5,023 bases of DNA from Actinomycetes bacterium (GCA_030152105.1 JASLIH010000522.1:1-5023), one strand, 5' to 3'; shown: positions 1 through 4,887, counted from the first letter of the stretch. Program-made: numbers and translations. The notes: generated from the sequence alone by a model not told the origin.

Positions 1-13
1 TGAAGCGTGGTGG

Positions 14-31
14 GGTGCCGCTGACGGCGCC
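14..31. terminator. Short hairpin at the left edge, possible terminator of an upstream gene
   Basis: Bases 14-20 (GGTGCCG) pair with 25-31 (CGGCGCC) around a CTGA tetraloop. This gives seven continuous RNA pairs, one of them G-U. No T-tract follows. It lies just outside or at the left end of the ISL3 element, so it may end a gene to the left of the window or may be chance in GC-rich DNA. Confidence 0.3.
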
Positions 32-47
32 GTAGGGCTCCAAACGG

Positions 48-107
48 CACCTGGGGCCTCGCATATCTTGCGGATGTCTGACGTCCAGCAAGAGGAGGCC
101 TCAGGTG
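48..107 (+). promoter_or_regulatory. Leader stem masking the transposase RBS and start codon
   Basis: Bases 48-60 (CACCTGGGGCCTC) and 95-107 (GAGGCCTCAGGTG) form 13 continuous RNA pairs, with one G-U at 54/101. They enclose a 34-base loop. The right arm contains most of the GGAGG at 94-98 and the whole GTG start codon at 105-107, so a transcript containing both arms would hide its translation start. Known insertion sequences such as IS10 and IS50 use this arrangement to silence read-through transcripts from outside. A transcript starting inside the loop (61-94) would lack the left arm and stay translatable. The pairing is seen in the sequence; the function is inferred. Confidence 0.6.
91..98 (+). 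promoter_or_regulatory. Ribosome binding site of the ISL3 transposase
   Basis: AGAGGAGG lies six bases before the GTG at 105. It decides in favour of that GTG over the later internal ATG codons in other frames. Four of the five GGAGG bases are inside the masking stem. Confidence 0.7.
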
Positions 108-1412
108 GGTCACCACAGTAGTGCGTCTGGGTCGAGGCTGCTGGACCTGGACGGCTTGGAGGTCGTCTCGGCTGAGCTGGTGGGTGGCGAGTGGCGGCTG
201 GCGGTCCAGACCACGGCGGAGGTCGTCGGCTGCGCAGGCTGTGGCGTGCGAGCCGAAGCCCACGGCCGGCGCACGGTACGGGTCCGCGACCTGCCCGCTG
301 GCGGCCGGCCGGTGGTGCTGGCGTGGCGCAAGCGGATCTGGCGCTGTCGCGAGCCGGCCTGCGGGGTGCGGACCTGGACCGAGCAAGTCGCCGCGATCCG
401 TCCGCGGGCGGTCCTGACTGAGCGGGCCCGGGCCGAGGCCTGTCGGCGGGTCGGCAAGGACGCCCACACGGTCGCGGCGGTGGCGCGTGACCTCGGGGTT
501 GGCTGGGCGACCGTGATGCGGGCGGTGGCCGATCACGGCCGGCCGCTGGTGGAGGATCCCGATCGCCTGGACGGTGTCGCCGCGCTCGGCTTGGACGAGA
601 CCAGCTTCCTCAAGGCCACCCGCCTGGCGCCGACTCGGTACGTCACTGGCCTGGTCGATCTCGAGCGCGGCCGGCTGCTGGACCTGGTGGCCGACCGCAC
701 CAGGGCCGCGGTGGACGGCTGGCTCAGCAGCCGTCCCCGCGACTGGCTGGCCCAGGTCGCCACGGTGGCGTTGGATCCCTGGCGCGGCTATGCCAGCGCC
801 CTGGTCGTTCCCCTTGGGCACGCCACCGTGGTCGTTGACCACTTCCACGCCATCCGGCTCGCCAATACGGTGGTCGACCAGGTCCGCCGGCGGACCCAGC
901 AGGCCACCCTGGGCCATCGGGGCCGCAAGCGCGATCCGCTGTATCGCATCCGCAAGCTGCTGCTGACGGCCGCCGAGCAACTCACCCAGCGGGGACGAGT
1001 GCGGCTGCGGGCTGGGCTGGCGGCTGGGGATTCTGGTGGTGAGGTGGTCGCGGCTTGGCAGGGCAAGGAACTCTTGCGCGCTGTCTACCGAGCGGTCGGC
1101 CCGGCGGCGGCCCGCGACGCGCTGGACCGCTTCTTCCACTGGGCAGACGGCGTCCAGGGCCCGGAGCTGTCCCGGCTGGCCGGCACCGTACGAGTCTGGG
1201 AGGCCAGAGATCCTGGCCTTCCACGCCACCAATGGCTGCTCCAACGGACCCACCGAGGCCGTCAACCTGCTCATCAAGAAGGTCAAGCGGGTCGGGCACG
1301 GCTTCCGCAACTTCACCAACTACCGGCTGCGGCTGCTGCTGCACTGCGGCGTGGCGTGGCAGACCCACCGGACCGCAAGCCTGCGAGCCCGCTCACTTCG
1401 TTGGTGACCTAG
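105..1412 (+). pseudogene. ISL3-family transposase, broken by a +1-base frameshift near 1206
   Basis: This is the DDE transposase of an ISL3-family insertion sequence, which would cut and rejoin the element's ends. The N-terminus carries a zinc-ribbon with Cys43, Cys46, Cys81 and Cys86, followed by a helix-turn-helix-like stretch (about 114-145). The catalytic core shows the first Asp in LGLDET (D164) and the second in LDPWRGY (D224), then DHFH (245-248). After WEA (residue 367, base 1205) the frame fails. One extra A at about 1206 moves the conserved tail EILAFH, NGPTEAVN (with the catalytic Glu), LLIKKVKRVGHGFRN and YRLRLLLHCG into the next frame, which stops at 1407. Removing that base would give a normal 433-residue protein with the Glu at position 384. 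As read, translation runs through unrelated residues to the TAG at 1410-1412 and lacks the third catalytic residue. A sequencing error or rescue by frameshifting at the rare AGA codon cannot be excluded. Confidence 0.9.
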
Positions 1413-1422
1413 TGTCCCGAGT
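1409..1422 (+). repeat. Left terminal inverted repeat of the MITE-like element, with its CTA flank
   Basis: The 14 bases CTAGTGTCCCGAGT are the perfect reverse complement of 1504-1517. The first three bases (CTA) are target flank; the element proper begins at G1412. The TAG inside it (1410-1412) serves as the stop codon of the unshifted transposase frame. Confidence 0.75.
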
Positions 1423-1514
1423 CGTTGATTAGTTGATGCTCTTGGGCAGCTCTCGGTCCTCTGACCAGCAGGTTCACTACCACGAATATGAGGCGAATCA
1501 GTAACTCGGGACAC
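1412..1514. mobile_element. MITE-like element with IS630/Tc1-mariner-type ends
   Basis: GTGTCCCGAGT at 1412-1422 is repeated inverted as ACTCGGGACAC at 1504-1514. After three mismatches the match resumes with TGATT (1426-1430) against AATCA (1496-1500). TA dinucleotides flank both ends (1410-1411 and 1515-1516), and both are embedded in CTAG. This fits the TA target duplication at CTAG known for IS630-type transposition. The 103-bp body has no open reading frame and is visibly more AT-rich than its surroundings, so it would be a non-autonomous element mobilised in trans. It sits directly on the end of the ISL3 transposase. Ends and TA flanks are seen; the family assignment is inferred from end structure only. 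Confidence 0.65.
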
Positions 1515-1517
1515 TAG
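1504..1517 (-). repeat. Right terminal inverted repeat of the MITE-like element, with its TAG flank
   Basis: ACTCGGGACACTAG is the perfect inverted partner of 1409-1422. The last three bases (TAG) are target flank. Between the perfect arms and the centre the match continues imperfectly for about ten bases. Confidence 0.75.
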
Positions 1518-1663
1518 AGGCGAACTGGCTTTGCCGCCGGGCCGGGTGCGGCGTGTTGGGTGCTTGGTTGCCACGCCGCGACTGCGTAGGTGCGAACTAC
1601 GGCAGATTGCGGATGCGCGGTCGTCGGGGCTGGTGCGAGTAGCCTGCGGGTGCACGGTGCATC

Positions 1664-1675
1664 AGGGGGCGGAGG
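1664..1675 (+). promoter_or_regulatory. Purine-rich Shine-Dalgarno region of the sigma factor gene
   Basis: AGGGGG at 1664-1669 lies eight bases before ATG 1678. GGAGG at 1671-1675 lies only two bases before that ATG but 11 bases before a second in-frame ATG at 1687. The start is therefore either 1678 or 1687, a difference of three residues. No clear promoter is visible in the 160 bases between the MITE-like element and this site. Confidence 0.5.
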
Positions 1676-1677
1676 CC

Positions 1678-2259
1678 ATGCCAGGCATGCTGGGTCGCGC
1701 CCGCGGGGGGCCGTCCACGGACGGCTCGGCCGCGGACGGCTCGACCGCGGGCGCTCTGGCTGGCCAGCCGCTGCGGTTCGAAGAGGTGTACCTGCGGGAA
1801 TTCCCTCGGGTGTTCGCGTTGGCCTACACCCTGTCGGGCAGCCGCTGGGCCGCCGAGGACATCGCCCAGGACGCCTTTGTGGCCGCCCACCGCCAATGGG
1901 GCCGCATCGGCGGCTACGACGATCCGGGCGCCTGGGTGCGCCGGGTGGCCGCCAACCTGGCCGCCTCGGCGGTGCGTCGGCGCCTGGCCGAGGCCCGCGC
2001 CCTGGTGCGGCTGGCCGGCCGTCGGGAGCCGTCCTCCATCGACCTGCCGGCCGAGGACGGCGACTTCTGGCGGGCGGTGCGCCAGCTGCCGCGCCGCCAG
2101 GCCCAGGTGGTGGCGCTGGTGGCCCTGGAGGACCTGTCGACCGCCGAGGTGGCCGCCACGCTGGGCTGCTCGCAGCGGACCGCCCAGGTGCACCTGCAGA
2201 AGGCCCGCGCCACCCTGACGGTGCGGCTCGGGCTGCCCGCCCGGGAGGTGAGCCGATGA
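1678..2259 (+). CDS. ECF-type RNA polymerase sigma factor (sigma-70 family)
   Basis: This protein should redirect RNA polymerase to a small set of promoters, typically for envelope or stress responses. It has 193 residues, a usual ECF length. A disordered Gly/Ser/Asp-rich start (1-30, with a DGS repeat) precedes region 2 (about 34-95), including FEEVYLREFPRVFALAY, AAEDIAQDAFVAAHRQW and DDPGAWVRRVAANLA. A linker (about 100-130) leads to region 4 (about 131-182), with LPRRQAQVVALVALEDLS, the helix-turn-helix STAEVAATLGCSQRTAQVHL and the tail KARATL. The layout resembles SigE-like actinobacterial ECF factors, but the subgroup cannot be set by eye. The frame stays open upstream to a TTG at 1531, but that extension has no ribosome binding site and a Cys-rich, unrelated look. 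The stop overlaps the next ATG (ATGA, 2256-2259), implying translational coupling to the membrane propeller protein, its likely regulator. The MITE and ISL3 element lie just upstream and may have altered its promoter. Confidence 0.92.
   Translation: MPGMLGRARGGPSTDGSAADGSTAGALAGQPLRFEEVYLREFPRVFALAYTLSGSRWAAEDIAQDAFVAAHRQWGRIGGYDDPGAWVRRVAANLAASAVRRRLAEARALVRLAGRREPSSIDLPAEDGDFWRAVRQLPRRQAQVVALVALEDLSTAEVAATLGCSQRTAQVHLQKARATLTVRLGLPAREVSR
2243..2251 (+). promoter_or_regulatory. Ribosome binding site of the membrane propeller gene
   Basis: GGGAGGTGA lies inside the end of the sigma factor gene, with its GGAGG core (2244-2248) seven bases before the ATG at 2256. This strong site fixes the start at 2256 and rejects the much longer upstream open frame. 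Confidence 0.75.
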
Positions 2260-3371
2260 CGCTGGATCGTCGCATGCGCCAGGCGGCCGAGTCGGTGCGC
2301 CGCTACACCGACGCCGAGGTCGACCCGGTGGCGATGCTGTGGCGGCTGCGCGCCCATGAGCGCCGCCGCTCGTTGCAGGCCGCCGCGGTCGCGTTGGCCG
2401 TGGTCGCGGGGCTGGTGGCCGCCGTGGTGCTGGTGGCCCGGGCCCCGCGCCAGCCCGAGGTGATCGCCCCGCCGTCGCGGTCGCTTGGTCGGGTGGCGGC
2501 CACCATCGCCCTGCCCCAGGCGGCCTTCCCGCGGGCGGTCGGCGTCGCCGACGGGGTGGTGTGGGTGGACGGCGGCAACGCCAGCGCTGTCCGGGTCGAC
2601 CCCAAGACCAACCGAGTGCTGGGCGAGGTGGGGCTGCCGGCCGGGTCGCGGCTGGCGGCCGTCGGGCCGGGCAGCCTGTGGCTGGTGGACGAGGCGGCCG
2701 GCACGGTCAGCCAGGCCGACCTTGGCGGCCACCCGCGGCGGACGGTCGGCGTCGGCTGGCAGTGGACGGCGCGGAACCCGGCCGAGGAGGGGTTCAGGCT
2801 GGCGGTGGACGGCGCCTCGGTGTGGGTGGCGGTGCAGCACACCGGGGTCGCGCACATCGACTGGACGCGCGGCAAGGTCACCAGCCGGTTCACCCGCCCG
2901 CCGGGAGCCGGCTACTACGACCTCATCGCCGCCGGCGGCGGCGCGGCCCTGACCCACGGTGAGGAGGACGCCGAGCTGCTCGACCCCCGGACCGGCAAGG
3001 CCACCGCGATCCGGTTGGGCGGTTTGCCGACCGGGGCGGCCTTCGGCGCCGGGTCGTTCTGGGCCAGCGCCGACAACGCCACCCTGGCCCGCATCGACCC
3101 GACCCGCCGCCGGGTGGTCGCCACCGTCCACCTGGACGCCAAGTTCCTGCCGGGCCCGGTGGTGGTGGGCGACGGCGCGGTCTGGGTCTACAGCGGCGGC
3201 GGGCTGCTCCAGCGCATCGACCCGGCCACCAACCGGGTCGTGCACACCCTGGCTGGCATCGGGTCGGCCCAGCTCGGCACCGCATATGGCCGGCTGGCGG
3301 CCGGTGCGGGCGCAGTGTGGCTCAGCGACGCCGAGAACCACACGCTGCTCCGCATCGACCCCAACGGCTGA
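2256..3371 (+). CDS. Membrane-anchored seven-repeat beta-propeller protein, putative anti-sigma factor or sensor
   Basis: I recognise the architecture, not a named gene. The 371-residue protein begins with a charged cytoplasmic segment (1-38; ends RLRAHERRR). One transmembrane helix follows (about 39-63, Ala/Val/Leu-rich), then a Pro-rich linker (64-76) and an outside beta-propeller of the YncE/NHL/virginiamycin-lyase-like type. Repeats are visible as (G)xxWVxx followed by ϕDPxTxRVϕxxϕ. The blade tryptophans are W103, W142, W190, W269, W310 and W355; blade 4 has Leu232 instead. IDP-type turns recur (VDPKTNR, LDPRTGK, IDPTRRR, IDPATNR, IDPNG). The chain ends right after the last IDPNG. The strand VAATIALP (80-87) resembles the strand that would follow, so blade 7 may close with the N-terminal strand. 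The four-base overlap with the ECF sigma gene and the type II membrane topology suggest an anti-sigma or sensor role. The cytoplasmic part has no zinc-binding HxxxCxxC motif, and the whole protein has no cysteine. The ligand is unknown; a lyase function is unlikely but not excluded. Confidence 0.85.
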   Translation: MTLDRRMRQAAESVRRYTDAEVDPVAMLWRLRAHERRRSLQAAAVALAVVAGLVAAVVLVARAPRQPEVIAPPSRSLGRVAATIALPQAAFPRAVGVADGVVWVDGGNASAVRVDPKTNRVLGEVGLPAGSRLAAVGPGSLWLVDEAAGTVSQADLGGHPRRTVGVGWQWTARNPAEEGFRLAVDGASVWVAVQHTGVAHIDWTRGKVTSRFTRPPGAGYYDLIAAGGGAALTHGEEDAELLDPRTGKATAIRLGGLPTGAAFGAGSFWASADNATLARIDPTRRRVVATVHLDAKFLPGPVVVGDGAVWVYSGGGLLQRIDPATNRVVHTLAGIGSAQLGTAYGRLAAGAGAVWLSDAENHTLLRIDPNG

Positions 3372-3377
3372 ACGCGA

Positions 3378-3414
3378 AACTCGGGGTGCGCCCCCAGGGG
3401 CCCTCAAACGAGTT
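3378..3414 (+). terminator. Weak hairpin after the propeller gene, possible terminator
   Basis: AACTCG (3378-3383) pairs with CGAGTT (3409-3414). Inside it GGGG (3383-3386, sharing its first base with the outer arm) can instead pair with CCCC (3391-3394). It starts seven bases after the propeller stop codon. There is no T-tract beyond TTCTT. The site is well placed for a terminator, but the stem is short and interrupted. Confidence 0.35.
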
Positions 3415-3496
3415 CTTGTGCGTAAGGGGCATCCGACGCCACCCAGGGTCGCCATGGCGACACGGGGGCCACCGGAGCCGCTCCACCCACCCAAAA

Positions 3497-3503
3497 GGGG
3501 AGG
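3497..3503 (+). promoter_or_regulatory. Ribosome binding site of the repeat-bearing membrane protein gene
   Basis: GGGGAGG lies nine bases before ATG 3513. It is the only good site in the 141-base gap after the propeller gene and sets the start of this small gene. Confidence 0.65.
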
Positions 3504-3512
3504 CACGCACCC

Positions 3513-3884
3513 ATGTCCAGACTGGCACGCGCCCTGATGCTGGCGGCCACGCTGGCGGCCACGACCCTGGCCGGCCTGACCGCCGCCGCACAGGCCCACC
3601 CAACCACCGACGACGCCGCCCGGCGCCAGGCGCTAGCGCAGGAGCGCTACTACACCTCCTTCGACCGACACCAGGACAACGCCACCCAGGCCGCCTTGGC
3701 CCAGGAGCGCTCCTACAACACCTGGCGACCTGGCGAGGAGCCCACGGCCCCGGCACCGCCGACCGAGCCCAACCAGCCCGTCGTCGTGCTCGGCGCGGTG
3801 GCCGCTGCCCTGGCGCTGGTCGCCGTGGCCGCCATGACGGCCACCCGTACACGCCGCAGGCTGCGAGTTCGCCAAGCCGCCTAG
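3513..3884 (+). CDS. Small exported type I membrane protein with two ALAQER repeats, function unknown
   Basis: The family's function is not known to me. The 123-residue product has a classic signal peptide: MSRLARA, a hydrophobic Ala/Leu core (8-25), and an AxA-type cleavage site at AQA-H (after about residue 28). The mature outside part (about 29-88) carries two similar units 21 residues apart, ALAQERYYTSF (40-50) and ALAQERSYNTW (61-71), then a Pro/Glu-rich stretch (72-89). A C-terminal transmembrane helix (about 90-110) ends in a strongly basic tail (TRTRRRLRVRQ), which would stay in the cytoplasm. The topology is therefore outside repeats held by a single anchor; there is no LPXTG sorting signal. 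Amphipathic ALAQER units suggest short helices for self-association or partner binding, which is inference. The gene follows the sigma/propeller pair on the same strand with its own Shine-Dalgarno and could belong to that regulon. The reading frame is well supported by codon use, signal and anchor. Confidence 0.8.
   Translation: MSRLARALMLAATLAATTLAGLTAAAQAHPTTDDAARRQALAQERYYTSFDRHQDNATQAALAQERSYNTWRPGEEPTAPAPPTEPNQPVVVLGAVAAALALVAVAAMTATRTRRRLRVRQAA
3540..3563 (+). repeat. Perfect 12-bp tandem duplication in the signal peptide
   Basis: CTGGCGGCCACG occurs at 3540-3551 and again, exactly, at 3552-3563. It encodes LAAT twice inside the hydrophobic signal core. An in-frame slippage duplication is the simplest origin, and copy number could vary between strains without breaking the frame. 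Confidence 0.7.
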
Positions 3885-3950
3885 AGCACGACCACGACCT
3901 CAGCCCTCAACGCTACGGCGGAACCGGCCACACCCCGGCTCGAACCTTTC

Positions 3951-3956
3951 GGAGGT
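3951..3956 (+). promoter_or_regulatory. Ribosome binding site of the secreted two-cysteine protein gene
   Basis: GGAGGT ends four bases before ATG 3961 and 16 bases before the alternative in-frame ATG 3973. The short spacing still favours 3961, which also gives the Arg-rich start expected of a signal peptide. Confidence 0.65.
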
Positions 3957-3960
3957 CACA

Positions 3961-4443
3961 ATGCGTCGCATCATGAAGCTGGGCGCCCTCGCGCTCGGCC
4001 TGCTCATCCCGCTTGGAGCGGCAACAGCCGCCCAGGCCGCCAAACCAGTGCCCTTCACCATCACCGAGCAGATCAACTTCGCAACCGGCGACTCCACGTT
4101 CACCGCGACCGGGCCGCTGTGCCCGTCGGGCACGTTCGCCGACGATGTGACGGTCGTCGCCCCGAACCCCGACTCCTCGGGAATCGACTCGAAAGGAGGG
4201 CTCAACCTTGTCATTCGGACCGTCTACACCTGCGACGACGGCAGCGGCACCTTCAACGCTTTGAAGCACGTCTTCATCACCTTCACCGATGACGGCTCCA
4301 CCAGCACCGGACCCATCCAGCTCCTCGGCGGCACCGGCGCCCACACCGAGCTCGTCGGGCACGGCGTGGACAACGGCACCACCCTCGGCGACACGGGCGT
4401 CGGGCAGATCTCCGGCTTTGTCGTTCAGGGCTCGGGCATGTAG
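3961..4443 (+). CDS. Secreted small protein, possibly beta-barrel, with two cysteines; function unknown
   Basis: This is a 160-residue exported protein. The signal peptide has a basic start (MRRIMK), a hydrophobic core (7-20) and a likely cut at AQA-AKP (after residue 26). The mature part has alternating hydrophobic and polar residues rich in Thr, Gly and Asp, such as FTITEQINF, STFTATG, LNLVIRTVY and HVFITFTDD. That pattern fits an all-beta fold. Two cysteines, C54 (PLCPSG) and C91 (YTCDDG), could form a disulfide outside the cell. GGTGAHTELVGHG (123-135) resembles the GTGxYxxLxGxG loop I associate with actinobacterial secreted proteins of allene-oxide-cyclase-like barrel fold. That resemblance is a recollection, not a search result. 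There is no membrane anchor or sorting signal after the signal peptide, so it should be released or loosely wall-bound. It lies 76 bases after the ALAQER gene with its own Shine-Dalgarno and may be co-transcribed. No catalytic motif is recognised. Confidence 0.8.
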   Translation: MRRIMKLGALALGLLIPLGAATAAQAAKPVPFTITEQINFATGDSTFTATGPLCPSGTFADDVTVVAPNPDSSGIDSKGGLNLVIRTVYTCDDGSGTFNALKHVFITFTDDGSTSTGPIQLLGGTGAHTELVGHGVDNGTTLGDTGVGQISGFVVQGSGM

Positions 4444-4605
4444 CGGGCATCCCTTGAGGCGCTCGGTCCGCGCTGGGTCCGCGCCGCATCGGGAGCCGCT
4501 GGTCCTAGGCACGACGCTTCGCCCTCCGGTGAGCACGGCCCACACCCGGACCTGGAGAGCGGCTTCGAGCTGTTCTGCCAGGTCCCGGTCCCGGCGCTGA
4601 CCTAA
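4444..4605 (+). other. Gene-poor stretch with an in-frame, coding-like open segment after the secreted protein
   Basis: No start codon or ribosome binding site supports a gene here. The frame of the preceding gene nevertheless continues open after its TAG (4441-4443) for 53 codons to a TAA at 4603-4605. The last half (about 4528-4602, including DLESGFELFCQVPVPALT) has G or C at almost every third position. The opposite strand also reads plausibly here (RDRDLAEQLEAALQVRV). It may be the worn tail of a lost gene or a chance open stretch; I recognise no family. Confidence 0.25.
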
Positions 4606-4630
4606 CACAAGACAAGCAAGCACCAAAGGA

Positions 4631-4661
4631 GCAGCGCGGCCGCGAGCGGCGGCCGCGCTGC
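4631..4661. terminator. Perfect 13-bp hairpin, possible factor-independent terminator
   Basis: GCAGCGCGGCCGC (4631-4643) and GCGGCCGCGCTGC (4649-4661) are perfect inverted copies around a five-base loop. All 13 pairs are Watson-Crick and nearly all are G-C. There is no T-tract on either side, as is common for actinobacterial terminator-like hairpins. It lies 188 bases after the last intact gene, which is far for its terminator, so a structural or mobile-element origin is also possible. Confidence 0.5.
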
Positions 4662-4750
4662 CTCTGTGGAGGCATCCCCGCCCATATCTGGACTGCTTCG
4701 GCCAGATGCTCGGCATGCTCGACGACCAGGCTGTGGGATGGGTGAGGGCT

Positions 4751-4887
4751 CGTGGTCCACCGCTGTCAACCGCGGACGCGGCGATCAAGCAGCGACCGGC
4801 TATTGCGCTGCCTCACCGCGTGGCAGACTCATCCGAACCGCAAGACTGCGAGGCCGCTCTCCACGCTTTATGGCGAAGAGCCACTAA
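4751..4887 (+). pseudogene. Decayed 3' end of a second ISL3-family transposase
   Basis: Conserved C-terminal pieces of an ISL3 transposase appear in the correct order but with deletions and a frame change. They are a GGTCCACCGCTGTCAACC block (NGPTEAVN-like, 4754-4771), ATCAAG (IKK-like, 4784-4789), GACCGGCTA (YRL-like, 4794-4802), TGGCAGACTCAT (WQTH, 4821-4832) and RTARLRGRSPRF (4836-4871), ending at a TAA at 4885-4887. Bases 4820-4858 match 1356-1393 of the first transposase with about five substitutions and one extra base. GGCGAAGAGCC (4872-4882) resembles an ISL3 right inverted repeat. No upstream part of the transposase (zinc ribbon, first two Asp) is present. This is a relic, in the same orientation as the left ISL3 element and too diverged to be a recent copy of it. 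Confidence 0.65.

Larger units (their letters stand above)
35..1411 (+). mobile_element. ISL3-family insertion sequence, boundaries uncertain, probably inactive
   Basis: The element is recognised from its transposase, which fills almost all of it. The left end probably lies near the GGGCTCC at 35-41, because only about 100 bases precede the transposase and ISL3 ends often begin with GGCTC/GGGTC-like bases. No reverse-complement partner of bases 35-55 was found downstream of the transposase, so the right inverted repeat is not seen and no target duplication can be shown. The right side is abutted by a MITE-like element starting at 1412, whose insertion may have disturbed the original end. The frameshifted transposase makes autonomous transposition unlikely unless the shift is bypassed. 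Boundaries are inferred; family membership is secure. Confidence 0.6.

Noticed and set aside
105..1412. Treating the 435-residue unshifted transposase product as an intact, slightly divergent protein
   Set aside because: Its last 68 residues are out-of-frame translation; the highly conserved ISL3 tail is present in the next frame, beginning exactly one base later.
1531..1677. N-terminal extension of the sigma factor from TTG 1531
   Set aside because: There is no ribosome binding site before 1531. The extra 49 residues are Cys- and Arg-rich and unlike ECF N-termini, while ATG 1678 has a purine-rich site and gives a normal family length.
1590..3371. A 593-codon + strand open frame ending at the propeller stop
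   Set aside because: Only the part from ATG 2256 is real. The earlier part runs out of frame through the sigma factor gene and reads as low-complexity Gly/Ala/Arg/Pro, while 2256 has a strong Shine-Dalgarno and an ATGA overlap.
1914..3599. A 561-codon minus-strand open frame
   Set aside because: It is antisense to the sigma factor and propeller genes, has low-complexity Gly/Arg/Pro/His composition, no recognisable domain, and is explained by high GC content that depletes stop codons.
3913..4788. A 291-codon minus-strand open frame
   Set aside because: Most of it mirrors the secreted protein gene, which has a signal peptide and Shine-Dalgarno on the + strand. A short segment (about 4500-4620) looks protein-like and is reported as a weak finding instead.
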